A DNA stretch of 64,000 nt from CAZZHG01 sp964653655 (GCA_964653655.1 CAZZHG010000005.1:22145-86144), one strand, 5' to 3'. Counted from the stretch's first letter, positions 17,652-25,877 are shown. The notes: a model not told the origin generated them from the letters alone. Program-made: numbers and translations.

Positions 17652-18007
17652 GGCGGAGAGAGGTCCTACTCTAGAGAGTAGCCAGGAAATGTAGGGTCAC
17701 TTTGGCGCAATTGGGGAGCCGCCGGCACAAAAAGAGAGCCTGAAATCCGAGGTTTAGGGGGTCAGAAAGGGGGTTGCGGGGGAAAAGAAAAACGCCCCCG
17801 ACTCTCTTGGTACGACTTCCGTCCCTGGTTCCGGGGGCTACGAGACAAGCCAGGGGCTTCTTTTTTACTACCGGCACTCTGCTCAATGCCCGTACCAAAA
17901 ATACCAAAAAAGTTTTCTCACCCGATTTAAATGCAGATTGCGTGCCTGTTTGGCCAGGCTGATCCCACTGTCCCGTTCGCCGGTTCCTGCAACACTCGTT
18001 GCAGAAC
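17652..18007 (-). promoter_or_regulatory. 356-base gene-free stretch with a terminator and a competing hairpin
   Basis: On the minus strand, arms GCCCCCG and CGGGGGC (17832-17838 and 17794-17800) form a hairpin followed by GTTTTTCTTTT, which fits an intrinsic terminator. An alternative pairing, CCCCTGG (17850-17856) with CCAGGG (17823-17828), encloses the first terminator arm in its loop, so the two cannot easily coexist. This could be just the nitroreductase terminator or an attenuator ahead of the protease gene at 16779-17651. A plus-strand mini-hairpin AAGCC-AGG-GGCTT with a T run (17847-17866) overlaps. No convincing gene is seen here. Confidence 0.4.
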
Positions 18008-18736
18008 TCAAGGCGTGAAAGGCTCTCCGTACCGGTCGAGATGAAAAATCTTTTCCGGTGGGAAGCGGCCGGGGAAGGGTTTGTCCGGTCCCAGGCCATG
18101 ACCTAGAGCGAGGAGCGCCACGACTTCGGCTTCCTCGGGGATATCGAATGCCTTTCTTACCGCCTCCGGGTTGAATCCTTCCATCGGAGCCGTGTCGAGC
18201 CCATAGCTTTCCGCGGCGAGCATCATGGTCGTTACCGCGATCATCGTGTGGCGCGTGACCCAAACGTCCATCTTCTGTTTGTCCAGAAATTCCAGAGCGC
18301 CCTTCGCGACTTTCTCGGAGTTTTCCGGTTTACCGGCTCCCCGCTCGGCTCCCTCGCGGACGATTCCCTCGACGTATTTGCGCCATTCCTTCTTCATGCC
18401 GAGAGCGATTACGACGAGAGGGGCTTCGGTGACCTTAGGCTGATTGAACGCGGCCTCGCGGAGTTTTCTGCGGCCGTCCTCGCTCTCGACGAGGATGAAT
18501 CGCCACGGCTGCAAGTTGTATCCGGAAGGACTTTGGGCGGTGATTTCCAGAATCGCCCTTAGCACGCTTTCCGGAATCGGATCCGGCCGGAAATGCGTCG
18601 TCGCCCTACGGTCCAGCACAACCTGAGTGATCGGTTTCACGGGCTGGCCGTTTTCCTGATTGAGAGGAAGCCACTGAGGGCGGTCCCTCAAGATAGGTTC
18701 CACGACTTCCGGTTCCGTCTTTCTAGCAGCTTCCAT
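18008..18736 (-). CDS. Nitroreductase-family FMN oxidoreductase
   Basis: The protein has 242 residues. The ATG at 18734-18736 has a near-perfect GGGAGG site. It has the N-terminal nitroreductase pattern DRRATTHFRPDPIP and SPSGYNLQPWRFILV (FMN phosphate and isoalloxazine contacts), the middle AMKKEWRKYV region, and the C-terminal EVVALLALGHGLG strand typical of NADPH-dependent members. It is cytoplasmic; substrates could be nitroaromatics or quinones. It has a monocistronic setting between two intergenic regions. Confidence 0.85.
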   Translation of the reverse strand: MEAARKTEPEVVEPILRDRPQWLPLNQENGQPVKPITQVVLDRRATTHFRPDPIPESVLRAILEITAQSPSGYNLQPWRFILVESEDGRRKLREAAFNQPKVTEAPLVVIALGMKKEWRKYVEGIVREGAERGAGKPENSEKVAKGALEFLDKQKMDVWVTRHTMIAVTTMMLAAESYGLDTAPMEGFNPEAVRKAFDIPEEAEVVALLALGHGLGPDKPFPGRFPPEKIFHLDRYGEPFTP

Positions 18737-18800
18737 AGATCCTCCCTGACTCGCGTCGAGCCACAAATTTGCAATCGCCGTGCCCGCAATGCCGCGCGGA

Positions 18801-19403
18801 TCACTCCGCTATTGCCGAGCCCTTCAGGAACGAAACGGACTTATCCATGGTGACCGGCCGGTTCTTCAGTTTGCTGCTATCTCGGAAGTACGACTTGTCC
18901 CCGAAATACAACACGTCGCCGAACCGTTGGACCACGTCATACGCGACGGTCCCCACCGAAACGGCTTCGCCGCTGCAGAAGAGGCCCGTGATGTCGCGCC
19001 GCTGACCCTGCTTCCAGTCGGTTATCTTGCAGAGCTTGGAGTCGTTGAACTCTTTCGCGGCTTTTTCTCCGTAAGCCGTAACTTTCAACTCCGTTATCGT
19101 GAAGTCGATGTTCTGGATCGTCGCGTTTTCCTTGGGCCCAGTGGCCAACTTGTACATGCCCGCGTAGGCACGCGCTTCCCATAGCGATTCGATGGGGCAG
19201 GACCTTTCCGTGTAAAGCTTCTGCTCCCGCTTGAAATGATCGCCCCTCATGAACTCGAATTCCTCCTCCACCCACTTGCCGCGAGGACCATCGTGGCAGG
19301 CCGCTCCCCACTTACCCGATAGCTCGATTTTGCCCTCAATGGCCCCGGCCACGCCCAGCTCCAACAGGCTCACCAGCACCAGTAATGTCCGAATCGATCG
19401 CAT
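18801..19403 (-). CDS. Secreted protein, lipocalin-like size, unknown function
   Basis: The protein has 200 residues, preceded by a strong AAGGAGG site. A signal peptide (RTLLVLVSLLELGVAGA) is followed by a mature part with cysteines in ACHDG, RSCP, KLCK and LFCSG and a pattern of short beta strands (IELSGKWGAACHDG opening, like lipocalin-type GxW). No family is firmly recognised. It is likely periplasmic. Confidence 0.65.
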   Translation of the reverse strand: MRSIRTLLVLVSLLELGVAGAIEGKIELSGKWGAACHDGPRGKWVEEEFEFMRGDHFKREQKLYTERSCPIESLWEARAYAGMYKLATGPKENATIQNIDFTITELKVTAYGEKAAKEFNDSKLCKITDWKQGQRRDITGLFCSGEAVSVGTVAYDVVQRFGDVLYFGDKSYFRDSSKLKNRPVTMDKSVSFLKGSAIAE

Positions 19404-19488
19404 AGAAGCCTCCTTTTTCAGTCACTTGTGCAGGATGGGTGCCAGTTGGGGGTTTATTTGGGCCGGGATTTATGTTCAAACCTCCGCC

Positions 19489-20718
19489 ATGGCCCTAACC
19501 GAGCTCACCATCAACGCCCTTGGTCCCAAGGGGGACGGAATTCATCAGAATTCCCGCGGGCGGGTGTTCGTCGAGCGCACGGTCCCGGGCGACCGAGTGA
19601 AGGCGCGCCTCGAGCGGGACTCCATGGGGCTATCCCGGGGAGAAGTGATCGAAGTAATGCAGCCCTCGCGGTTTCGGATGAAGGCGCCCTGCCCTCACTA
19701 CGAAGCCTGCGGCAATTGCACCCTCCAACATATAAATGAGGGTTTCTACCGGAACTGGAAGAAAGAGCTCGTGGGCGAGTCCTTCGCGAAGGTCGGGCTT
19801 CTTCCCCGGCGTTGGATACCGCCCGTGTTTCTGCCGGGCGCGAATCGCAGGCGCGCCACTTTTTCCGCGCGCCGGACGGGAAAGAAAATCCATTTTGGTT
19901 ACTACCGCCGCCGGTCGAAGCTTTTGACCGACATCGATACCTGTCTCATCGCCGATCCTCGCATTCTGGAATTCAAGAAGGCTTTCGCCCCTCACCTTCC
20001 CTCCCTATTGAAGGCGGAAGAGACGCTAGACGTTTTCGTTCAGCTCGTGGGAGACCAGGTGGATGTGGTGCTCACGGGAAACGCCGTCTCTCCGAAGGTG
20101 CTTTCGGAGATCGGAATCACGCGCCTATCGGTGCGCGCGACCGAGAAGGACGAGCCTCGGATTCTCTTTCAAAAGACGCCCATCACCACGAAGTTCGGCT
20201 CTCTAAAGGTGGAGCTGCCGCCCGGAGCCTTCCTTCAGCCGACTCTTGCGGGTGAAAAAGCACTGACCGACGCGGTTCTTGCCGCCCTTCCCGCGAAGGG
20301 CCGCTTCGCCGATCTTTTCTCGGGGTCCGGAACGTTCACGGGCCCGCTCTCGGCGCGGGGTCCGGTGGAAGCTTTCGAATCCACGCCTTCGGCCGTGAGA
20401 GCGCTCTCCAAAGCCGGCATTCGGGCGTTTCGGCGCGATCTTTTCAGACAACCCCTTCGCCGGGAGGAACTTCGCCGCTATGACGCCGTGGTCTTCGATC
20501 CGCCGCGGGCCGGCTGTGAAGCGCAGGCCGAGGCCCTTGCCCAAAGTGGCGTGCCGGTAGTGGTCGGCGTCTCCTGCAACCCGGCGACTCTCGCCCGTGA
20601 CGCCCGGATTCTGGCCGATGGCGGTTACTGGCTCCAAAGCCTCCAGCTCGTCGATCAATTTCTCTTCTCCCACCATGTCGAAGTGGTAGCGGTCTTTACG
20701 AAGAAACGCCGCCGCTAG
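19489..20718 (+). CDS. 23S rRNA/tRNA m5U methyltransferase, RlmD/TrmA family
   Basis: The product has 409 residues from the ATG at 19489; the frame is open upstream but overlaps the neighbour's start. A TRAM domain (residues 1-60, NALGPKGDGIH) binds RNA. Iron-sulfur cysteines appear as C-x5-C-x2-C (CPHYEACGNC) with a fourth in DTCLIADP. The SAM motif is DLFSGSGTF, the Asp/Pro motif is VFDPPRAG, and the catalytic nucleophile lies in GVSCNPATLARD. The family methylates C5 of uridine, in 23S rRNA for RlmC/RlmD. It is shorter than E. coli RlmD (433), and the exact target site cannot be told from sequence. Confidence 0.85.
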   Translation: MALTELTINALGPKGDGIHQNSRGRVFVERTVPGDRVKARLERDSMGLSRGEVIEVMQPSRFRMKAPCPHYEACGNCTLQHINEGFYRNWKKELVGESFAKVGLLPRRWIPPVFLPGANRRRATFSARRTGKKIHFGYYRRRSKLLTDIDTCLIADPRILEFKKAFAPHLPSLLKAEETLDVFVQLVGDQVDVVLTGNAVSPKVLSEIGITRLSVRATEKDEPRILFQKTPITTKFGSLKVELPPGAFLQPTLAGEKALTDAVLAALPAKGRFADLFSGSGTFTGPLSARGPVEAFESTPSAVRALSKAGIRAFRRDLFRQPLRREELRRYDAVVFDPPRAGCEAQAEALAQSGVPVVVGVSCNPATLARDARILADGGYWLQSLQLVDQFLFSHHVEVVAVFTKKRRR

Positions 20719-20732
20719 ATAATGCTGGCACC

Positions 20733-22805
20733 ATGAGCCTTACGGTCTACCGGCGCAAAAGAAAGTTCGATCAAACGCCGGAGCCCAAGGCCGACAAGAA
20801 ACCCAAGAAATCGAAGGCCCTTCGTTTCGTCGTGCAAAAGCACGCGGCCACCCGCACTCACTACGATTTTCGGCTCGAATTGGACGGCGCCCTGCTCAGC
20901 TGGGCCGTTCCGAAAGGCCCGACTCTAACCTCCGGGGATCCTCGGCTTGCCGTTCACGTCGAGGATCATCCGATCGACTACGGCGATTTCGAGGGAGTCA
21001 TCCCGAAAGGCAACTACGGCGCCGGCACCGTGATGGTCTGGGACGCGGGCACTTACGTCGAGCGCGGCTCCACCGCGCGGGCCGACAGCGAAAAGGCGAT
21101 GCGCGCCGGAATGGAAAAGGGGCACGTCACCTTCGTGCTCGAAGGCGAGAAACTTCGGGGCGAGTTTGCGCTCGTCAAAATCAAGAAGAAGGGCGCTCCT
21201 CCGAACGGCTGGCTTCTCATTAAGAAGCACGACGCCGAAGCTTCCCGCCAGGACGTGACCAAACAGGACCGCTCCTGCGTCACGGGCCGATCGATGGAAG
21301 AGATCGCAAAGGCCGCCGACAGCGTGTGGATTCCGGGAAAGGGCCGCGCGAAGCAAGCGCCGAAGCGAGCGCCCTTGAAGAAGCCGCCTCGTCCGGCACC
21401 GAAGAAAGCTCCCGTGAAGGCAGCGCTCCCCCATCGGGTCCGCCCGATGGAACCGGTCTTCGCTCCCACGGCACCCACCGGCGGCGATTGGATTTTCGAG
21501 ACCTTCGGTGCGGGCCCGCGGGCTCTCGCGGAGGTGGAAGCCGGACAAGTGCGCCTGCACTCCAGGTCGCTCCTTCCTTTCGAGAAAAAGTATCCGGCGA
21601 TTGTCAGCGCTTTGAGAAAACTCGGAACCACCGTGGTTCTCGACGGGGAAATCGTCGGCTCCAACTATCTGATTTCCGACGTGCTCTATATCGACGGCAA
21701 GGACCTTCGCGAGACCGCGCTTTCGGAGAGAAAGAAGCGGCTCGAATCGCTCGCCTTGAAGGCGCCCCTCCAGCTTGCGGAGCTCTTCGAAAAGCCGCCC
21801 GAGGCCGCGACCTATGTCGCGAAGAAGTCTGATTCGACTTATCGAAGCGGGCTTTCCCGCGATTGGCTCCGGATCAAGGGTGGCGGCACGAAGGGCAGGC
21901 CCGAACCGAAAACCAGCGAGTACCCGCCCCTCACCCATCCGAACAAAGTGTTTTGGCCCAAAGAGAAGATCACGAAGGGCGACCTCGCCGAGTACTACAA
22001 GAGCGTCGCGGATGTGATGCTCCCCTACATGAAGGACCGCCCGCAGTCTCTCCATCGTCAGCCCGACGGCTTGAAGAACGAAGGGTTCTTCCACAAGGAC
22101 ATGTCGGGTTTTCTTCCGCGCCGGATGGAGACGGTCCGGATCTGGTCGGGCTCCTCCGACCGGACGCTCAACTACGTTCTGTGTCAGGACAAGTGGGCGC
22201 TGCTCTATCTCGTGAACCTGGGCTGCATCGAGTTCAACCCGTGGCTTTCCAAGCGCCCGAAGCTCGAGAACCCCGACCAGGTGGTCATCGATCTCGACCC
22301 GGACGACAACTCCTACGACGAAGTAGTGGAGGTCGCCCTCGAAGTGAGAAGAGTCCTCACTTCCATCGGCGCCGAGAGCTTTTGCAAGACGTCCGGCGCG
22401 AGCGGCATGCACATCGTGATCCCGACGGGCGCGAAGTTCGATTTCGATACGGGCCGGCTCTTCGCCGAAGCCGTCTGCAATGTCGTGCAAAAGAAGTTTC
22501 CCAAGAACACGAGCGTCGAGCGGACTCCCGCCAAACGCCGCCACAAGATCTACCTCGACTTCCTGCAGAACCGCCGCGGCCAGACTCTCGCGGCCCCCTA
22601 CTGCGTCCGGCCCCGTCCGAATGCGACCGTATCGGCGCCGTTAAAGTGGTCGGAAGTGAAGAAGGGACTCACGCCGGAAGCCTTCACCATCGAGACGATG
22701 GCTCGACGCATCGAGCGTGTGGGAGACCTCTGGAAGGGCACCCTCAATACCGCCGTCGACATCGAGGCCTGCCACAAGAGATTGCGAAAAAATTTTCACA
22801 TTTAA
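20733..22805 (+). CDS. ligD: LigD-like protein: phosphoesterase and polymerase domains with a degenerate ligase module
   Basis: The product has 690 residues. Residues 20-170 form the LigD 3'-phosphoesterase domain (KHAATRTHYDFRLELDG, EGVIPKGNYGAGTV). Residues 395-690 form the primase-polymerase domain, with HPNKVFWP, IDLDPDD (metal Asp pair) and YLDFLQN. Between them (about 235-390) lies a reduced ligase region: motif III LDGEIV and motif V WLRIK remain, but motif I (E-x-K-x-D-G-x-R) reads E256-T-F-G-A-G-P-R263, so the adenylated lysine is Phe258, and motif IV Glu is Ala. The OB domain that normally follows motif V is missing. The protein should polymerise and trim DNA ends but cannot seal them by this module. 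No Ku gene is adjacent. Confidence 0.88.
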   Translation: MSLTVYRRKRKFDQTPEPKADKKPKKSKALRFVVQKHAATRTHYDFRLELDGALLSWAVPKGPTLTSGDPRLAVHVEDHPIDYGDFEGVIPKGNYGAGTVMVWDAGTYVERGSTARADSEKAMRAGMEKGHVTFVLEGEKLRGEFALVKIKKKGAPPNGWLLIKKHDAEASRQDVTKQDRSCVTGRSMEEIAKAADSVWIPGKGRAKQAPKRAPLKKPPRPAPKKAPVKAALPHRVRPMEPVFAPTAPTGGDWIFETFGAGPRALAEVEAGQVRLHSRSLLPFEKKYPAIVSALRKLGTTVVLDGEIVGSNYLISDVLYIDGKDLRETALSERKKRLESLALKAPLQLAELFEKPPEAATYVAKKSDSTYRSGLSRDWLRIKGGGTKGRPEPKTSEYPPLTHPNKVFWPKEKITKGDLAEYYKSVADVMLPYMKDRPQSLHRQPDGLKNEGFFHKDMSGFLPRRMETVRIWSGSSDRTLNYVLCQDKWALLYLVNLGCIEFNPWLSKRPKLENPDQVVIDLDPDDNSYDEVVEVALEVRRVLTSIGAESFCKTSGASGMHIVIPTGAKFDFDTGRLFAEAVCNVVQKKFPKNTSVERTPAKRRHKIYLDFLQNRRGQTLAAPYCVRPRPNATVSAPLKWSEVKKGLTPEAFTIETMARRIERVGDLWKGTLNTAVDIEACHKRLRKNFHI

Positions 22806-22869
22806 TTCGGCTTAATTCCCTCAAAACGCAGCGCTGCAAAAGCCGAAAAGTCAGGTGGAGGTCCTCGTT

Positions 22870-23508
22870 ATGGCCAAGTCCACCGCAAAGGCGAAGGCGC
22901 CCAAGAAAGAAAAGAAAGCCGCCGCTCCGAAGAAGGAATTCTTCAAGACGCGAAAAACCCGCGAGCCGGAGCTCGAAGCGGGCGACACGATCACGCCGCC
23001 GGAAGAAATCCAGCAGGCCATCGACGCCTTCCGCGATGCCCAGGAGCAGATGAAGCACTTCGAGGGCGAAGCGACCGTGCAAAAGGACGCCATCAACGAC
23101 TTCGCGCTGAAGGAGTATTCGAAGCGCGTGACGAAGGGCAAAGGCCGGTCGTTCAAGTTGCTGGGCGATCAGAGCATGGTGACCTACGTAGTAATGGACG
23201 CGAGCGCCGGTCTCACCGAGGAAGAAGTCGAGGCGTTCAAGGAGCAATGGGGCGAGGACGCGGCCGATGAGCTCATCACGCGCGATCTGGCGAGCATCCG
23301 TTTCGACGGGGCGGTTTTGGAAGCGAATTACGAAGCGGTGGTCGAAGCCCTGCAAGTCCTGCCGAAAGACGTGCTCGAGAATCTCTTCAAGCCGATGCTC
23401 ATGAAGGCCACCAAGGGGGCCGTCGAAAAGGCGAAGAACTTCGCGAAGAACGCCGACGAGCTTCAGGAATTAATTCGGCAACTTAAGATACGTAATTACA
23501 TCCGCTAA
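22870..23508 (+). CDS. Lys-rich protein of unknown function beside LigD
   Basis: The product has 212 residues. The ATG at 22870 is preferred over a GTG at 22855 because GGAGGT lies 7 bases before it. Residues 1-30 are a basic Ala/Lys/Pro tail (STAKAKAPKKEKKAAAPKKE), suited to nucleic-acid contact. The rest is acidic and helical with likely coiled-coil parts (QQAIDAFRDAQEQMKHFEGE, GAVEKAKNFAKNADELQELI). It does not look like bacterial Ku (no SISFGLVNIPV-type start). Position between LigD and the ligase-like gene, all in one direction, suggests a shared process. Confidence 0.6.
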   Translation: MAKSTAKAKAPKKEKKAAAPKKEFFKTRKTREPELEAGDTITPPEEIQQAIDAFRDAQEQMKHFEGEATVQKDAINDFALKEYSKRVTKGKGRSFKLLGDQSMVTYVVMDASAGLTEEEVEAFKEQWGEDAADELITRDLASIRFDGAVLEANYEAVVEALQVLPKDVLENLFKPMLMKATKGAVEKAKNFAKNADELQELIRQLKIRNYIR

Positions 23509-23613
23509 GTTGAGGTTGCCCACCGCCTCCGGGCTGCCTATCTTGGGCGGCTCATGGGGTTTGGGGATCCGCGCAGTGTTTTGACCGCGACTATTTTTAC
23601 CCGGCGCCCTCTC

Positions 23614-24162
23614 ATGCCTTCTTCTCTTTTCATCAAAGCGATGCACCCGAAGTCGGAGATTAGCCCCGACGCCCAGTCCATCGAACGGGTTTTGAAAATG
23701 GGTTGGGTGGGCCAGTTGAAGATCCATGGCCACCGCGCGCAGATTCACATTCCTTCCGATCCGAAGGAAAAGCCCATCGCCTACAACCGCCAGGGCCGTA
23801 AGCACAAGCTCGCCTTGCCCCCTTCGATGGTGAAGGAGCTGTACCGGCTGTTCCGCCCCGAAAAGGGCTGGAACGTGATCGACGCCGAATGGCTCAAGCC
23901 CGAAGAGAAGCTCTACGTTTTCGATTTCCTGAAAAAGGACGGCGAAATTCAACGCCCCAAGACTTTCCCCGAGCGCTGGGCGCTACTGCCCCGCGCGTTT
24001 CTGTCCCCGCACATTCAGGTGCTGCCGCTATTTAGGGACCTGCCCGCTTGTCTGAAGGCGATGGCCACTCCCGGCGACCACATCGAAGGCCTCGTCTTCA
24101 AGTCGACGAGCTCGACGGGCTTCTCGGATACGTCGATCGTCCGCTGCCGCCGCAAAAAGTGA
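23614..24162 (+). CDS. Stand-alone ATP-dependent ligase-like adenylation domain
   Basis: The product has 182 residues from the ATG at 23614; the upstream start at 23554 is less likely and the ribosome site is weak for both. Nucleotidyltransferase motifs are recognisable in order: motif I K36-I-H-G-H-R41 (Lys nucleophile kept, usual Asp replaced by His), motif III NVIDAEW, IIIa YVFDFL, motif IV IEGLVFKS, and a terminal basic motif V-like RCRRKK. There is no OB domain. It may supply the ligase activity missing from the neighbouring LigD, or act on RNA. The last codons and stop lie in the 27-base repeat at 24148-24174. Confidence 0.6.
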   Translation: MPSSLFIKAMHPKSEISPDAQSIERVLKMGWVGQLKIHGHRAQIHIPSDPKEKPIAYNRQGRKHKLALPPSMVKELYRLFRPEKGWNVIDAEWLKPEEKLYVFDFLKKDGEIQRPKTFPERWALLPRAFLSPHIQVLPLFRDLPACLKAMATPGDHIEGLVFKSTSSTGFSDTSIVRCRRKK

Positions 24163-24174
24163 AGCGTTCCGCAT
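24148..24174 (+). repeat. 27-base direct repeat, left copy
   Basis: The copy begins CGCCGCAAAAAGTGAAGCG and ends TTCCGCAT. It is identical to 24952-24978 and contains the stop codon of the ligase-like gene (TGA at 24160-24162). Confidence 0.85.
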
Positions 24175-24178
24175 TGAA

Positions 24179-24208
24179 CCAAAAGGTGCGGCCTCACTTC
24201 TGGCTTTC
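24179..24208 (+). repeat. 30-base inverted repeat, left arm
   Basis: The arm begins CCAAAAGGTGCGGCC and is the exact reverse complement of 24919-24948. It contains the 3' end of the RAYT gene. Confidence 0.85.
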
Positions 24209-24865
24209 GTCCTCTCGAAATTGAATAGGTATTTCCCGAGTCCGGCGAACTCGACCGAAGACGAACTTACGACGATAGAGCGCCTTGCGTAGAACCTCAA
24301 CGTGCTCGGCATCGTAGGGCTCATCCAACCAGTCGCACCATCGGTAGATTCCTTTACGAGCAAGATTGAGCGAAAGAGATTTTTCAAATGGGTGAGACGA
24401 AAGATGAACTTCATAGGGCCGATCCAGTAGAAATCCACCAGCGGTGCTGAAACGATAGTCCGAGACGCGTGTTACGATTCCTTGCCGAACTGGATTTTGA
24501 TAGATGTATCGAAAAACGTGGTGGTATTGAAACCAGTTATCGATAAGCGTCCACTTGTAGGGACCCCCGAAGACATGATTTATCCGATCGGCTCGGGAGT
24601 TGATTTCATCACTAACTCCCTTCAAAAGGCGGCACATCACAGCATCAATGCCTATCGCGGGTGCGCTTGCAAGAATGTGATAATGATTCGACATCAGAAC
24701 GAAGGCGTGAACCTGTAGCCCCCACTTCTCGATTACCCAATTCAACTGCCCTACAAAGACGTTCCATACTTCTTGCGGCGGTAGATAGAACCACTCGCGA
24801 TTGTTAGAACGCCCGTAAAGGTGGTACGGGAGGCTTGTGCTTCGAATCAGACGTCTCCGAGCCAT
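24194..24865 (-). CDS. REP-associated tyrosine transposase (Y1, IS200-like)
   Basis: The protein has 223 residues. It carries the HUH motif as NHYH (VLMSNHYHILA) that binds the metal, and the RAYT tail QYHHVFRYIYQNPVRQG with the catalytic Tyr region. Family members cut and rejoin single-stranded REP hairpins. The repeats on both sides (27-base direct, 30-base inverted) are its probable substrates. No frame disruption is seen, so it looks intact. The C-terminal codons run into the left inverted arm. Confidence 0.88.
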   Translation of the reverse strand: MARRRLIRSTSLPYHLYGRSNNREWFYLPPQEVWNVFVGQLNWVIEKWGLQVHAFVLMSNHYHILASAPAIGIDAVMCRLLKGVSDEINSRADRINHVFGGPYKWTLIDNWFQYHHVFRYIYQNPVRQGIVTRVSDYRFSTAGGFLLDRPYEVHLSSHPFEKSLSLNLARKGIYRWCDWLDEPYDAEHVEVLRKALYRRKFVFGRVRRTREIPIQFREDESQK

Positions 24866-24918
24866 GGGGAGAACAGATACACTCTCTGTAAGTAAACGCT
24901 AGAAGGTATGGGGGGCGT

Positions 24919-24948
24919 GAAAGCCAGAAGTGAGGCCGCACCTTTTGG
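24919..24948 (+). repeat. 30-base inverted repeat, right arm
   Basis: Perfect reverse complement of 24179-24208; the arm begins GAAAGCCAGAAGTGAGG. Confidence 0.85.
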
Positions 24949-24951
24949 CTG

Positions 24952-24978
24952 CGCCGCAAAAAGTGAAGCGTTCCGCAT
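24952..24978 (+). repeat. 27-base direct repeat, right copy
   Basis: Identical to 24148-24174. It lies 47 bases before the DUF72 gene, so it may influence that gene's expression. Confidence 0.85.
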
Positions 24979-25025
24979 AATCTCTCTTTCAAGACCCGCC
25001 TCGCTCATTCCGAAAAATATAGAGT

Positions 25026-25877
25026 ATGGGAAAGCCTCGTGTCGGCATTTCCGGTTGGACCTTTCCGGCGTGGCGCGGAACGTTCTACCCGAAAGACCTC
25101 GTTCAAAAGAAAGAGCTGGAGTACGCAAGCCGCCAGCTCACCTCCATCGAAATCAACGGCACTTTCTATTCCCTTCAGCGGCCGGCGACGTTTCAGTCCT
25201 GGTACGATCAAACTCCCGACGATTTTCAATTCGCGGTAAAGGCGCCTCAGTTCATTACGCACATCCTGCGCCTCAAGGAGCCGGCCGAGCCGCTCGCCAA
25301 CTTTTTCGCTTCGGGTCTGCTCAACCTGCGCGAAAAGCTCGGACCCATCCTTTGGCAATTTCCGCCGAACGTGATGCTCAAAGACGATCGCTTCGAAAAG
25401 TTTTTGAAGCTGCTTCCGTGGGACGCGAAATCGGCATCGAAGCTTGCGAAGAAGCACGGCGAGAAAGTGGAAGGCCGCGCGGTAACCAAAGTGGAAGGAC
25501 AATTCCCGGTTCGCCACGCCTTCGAGTTCCGCCACAAGAGCTTTCTGAACGAAGACTTCCTCGCGACTCTGCGCTCTCACAACGTCGCTTTCGTCTTTGC
25601 CCACGAGGGCGGTGAAAAAACTCCCTACACGGAAGAGCCCACCGCGGACTTCATCTACGCCAGACTCCACGGCGAGGGGAAACCCTATGCGAAGGGTTAC
25701 CCCGATCGCGAAATCGCAAAATGGACCAAGAAAGTAGCGTCCTGGTCCAAATCGGGCCTCGATTGTTACGTTTATTTCAGCAACGAAGCCAAGCTCCACT
25801 CTCCTGCCGGGGCCGCTAAGCTGCTGAGAGCGCTCGGACTGGCCCCCGCTCTCTCCAAAGGCAAGAAGGCCGCCTAA
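25026..25877 (+). CDS. DUF72 (YecE-like) protein
   Basis: The product has 283 residues. It opens with the DUF72 pattern VGISGWTFPAWRGTFYP, then EINGTFYSLQRPATFQSW, FAVKAPQFITH and LGPILWQFPP, and ends with the YARLHG and CYVYFSNE blocks. The family has a TIM-barrel fold related to xylose isomerase-like proteins, with unknown enzymatic role, and is often found near DNA-repair or Fe-S genes. There is no obvious ribosome site before the ATG. It follows the RAYT unit. Confidence 0.85.
   Translation: MGKPRVGISGWTFPAWRGTFYPKDLVQKKELEYASRQLTSIEINGTFYSLQRPATFQSWYDQTPDDFQFAVKAPQFITHILRLKEPAEPLANFFASGLLNLREKLGPILWQFPPNVMLKDDRFEKFLKLLPWDAKSASKLAKKHGEKVEGRAVTKVEGQFPVRHAFEFRHKSFLNEDFLATLRSHNVAFVFAHEGGEKTPYTEEPTADFIYARLHGEGKPYAKGYPDREIAKWTKKVASWSKSGLDCYVYFSNEAKLHSPAGAAKLLRALGLAPALSKGKKAA

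Larger units (their letters stand above)
24148..24978 (-). mobile_element. REP-associated tyrosine transposase (RAYT) unit with nested repeats
   Basis: A RAYT gene (24194-24865) is bracketed by repeats. A 27-base direct repeat lies at 24148-24174 and 24952-24978. Just inside it a 30-base perfect inverted repeat lies at 24179-24208 and 24919-24948. This is the layout of a REP/BIME-type unit carrying its own Y1 transposase. The left direct repeat forms the 3' end of the ligase-like gene. Confidence 0.75.

Noticed and set aside
17790..17840. tRNA gene in the gap after the nitroreductase gene
   Set aside because: The stem pairs as a simple hairpin with a T tail; there is no T-loop GTTCGA or anticodon arm.
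17671..18099. 142-codon minus-strand open frame across the gap after the nitroreductase gene
   Set aside because: It starts inside the nitroreductase gene in another frame, lacks a ribosome site and its composition follows the hairpin-rich gap; no protein features are seen.
20925..22544. 539-codon frame antisense to ligD
   Set aside because: Shadow frame; ligD domains on the plus strand explain the sequence.
22870..23508. Ku protein beside LigD
   Set aside because: Expected from context, but the sequence has no Ku core motifs and has a Lys-rich tail and acidic helices instead.
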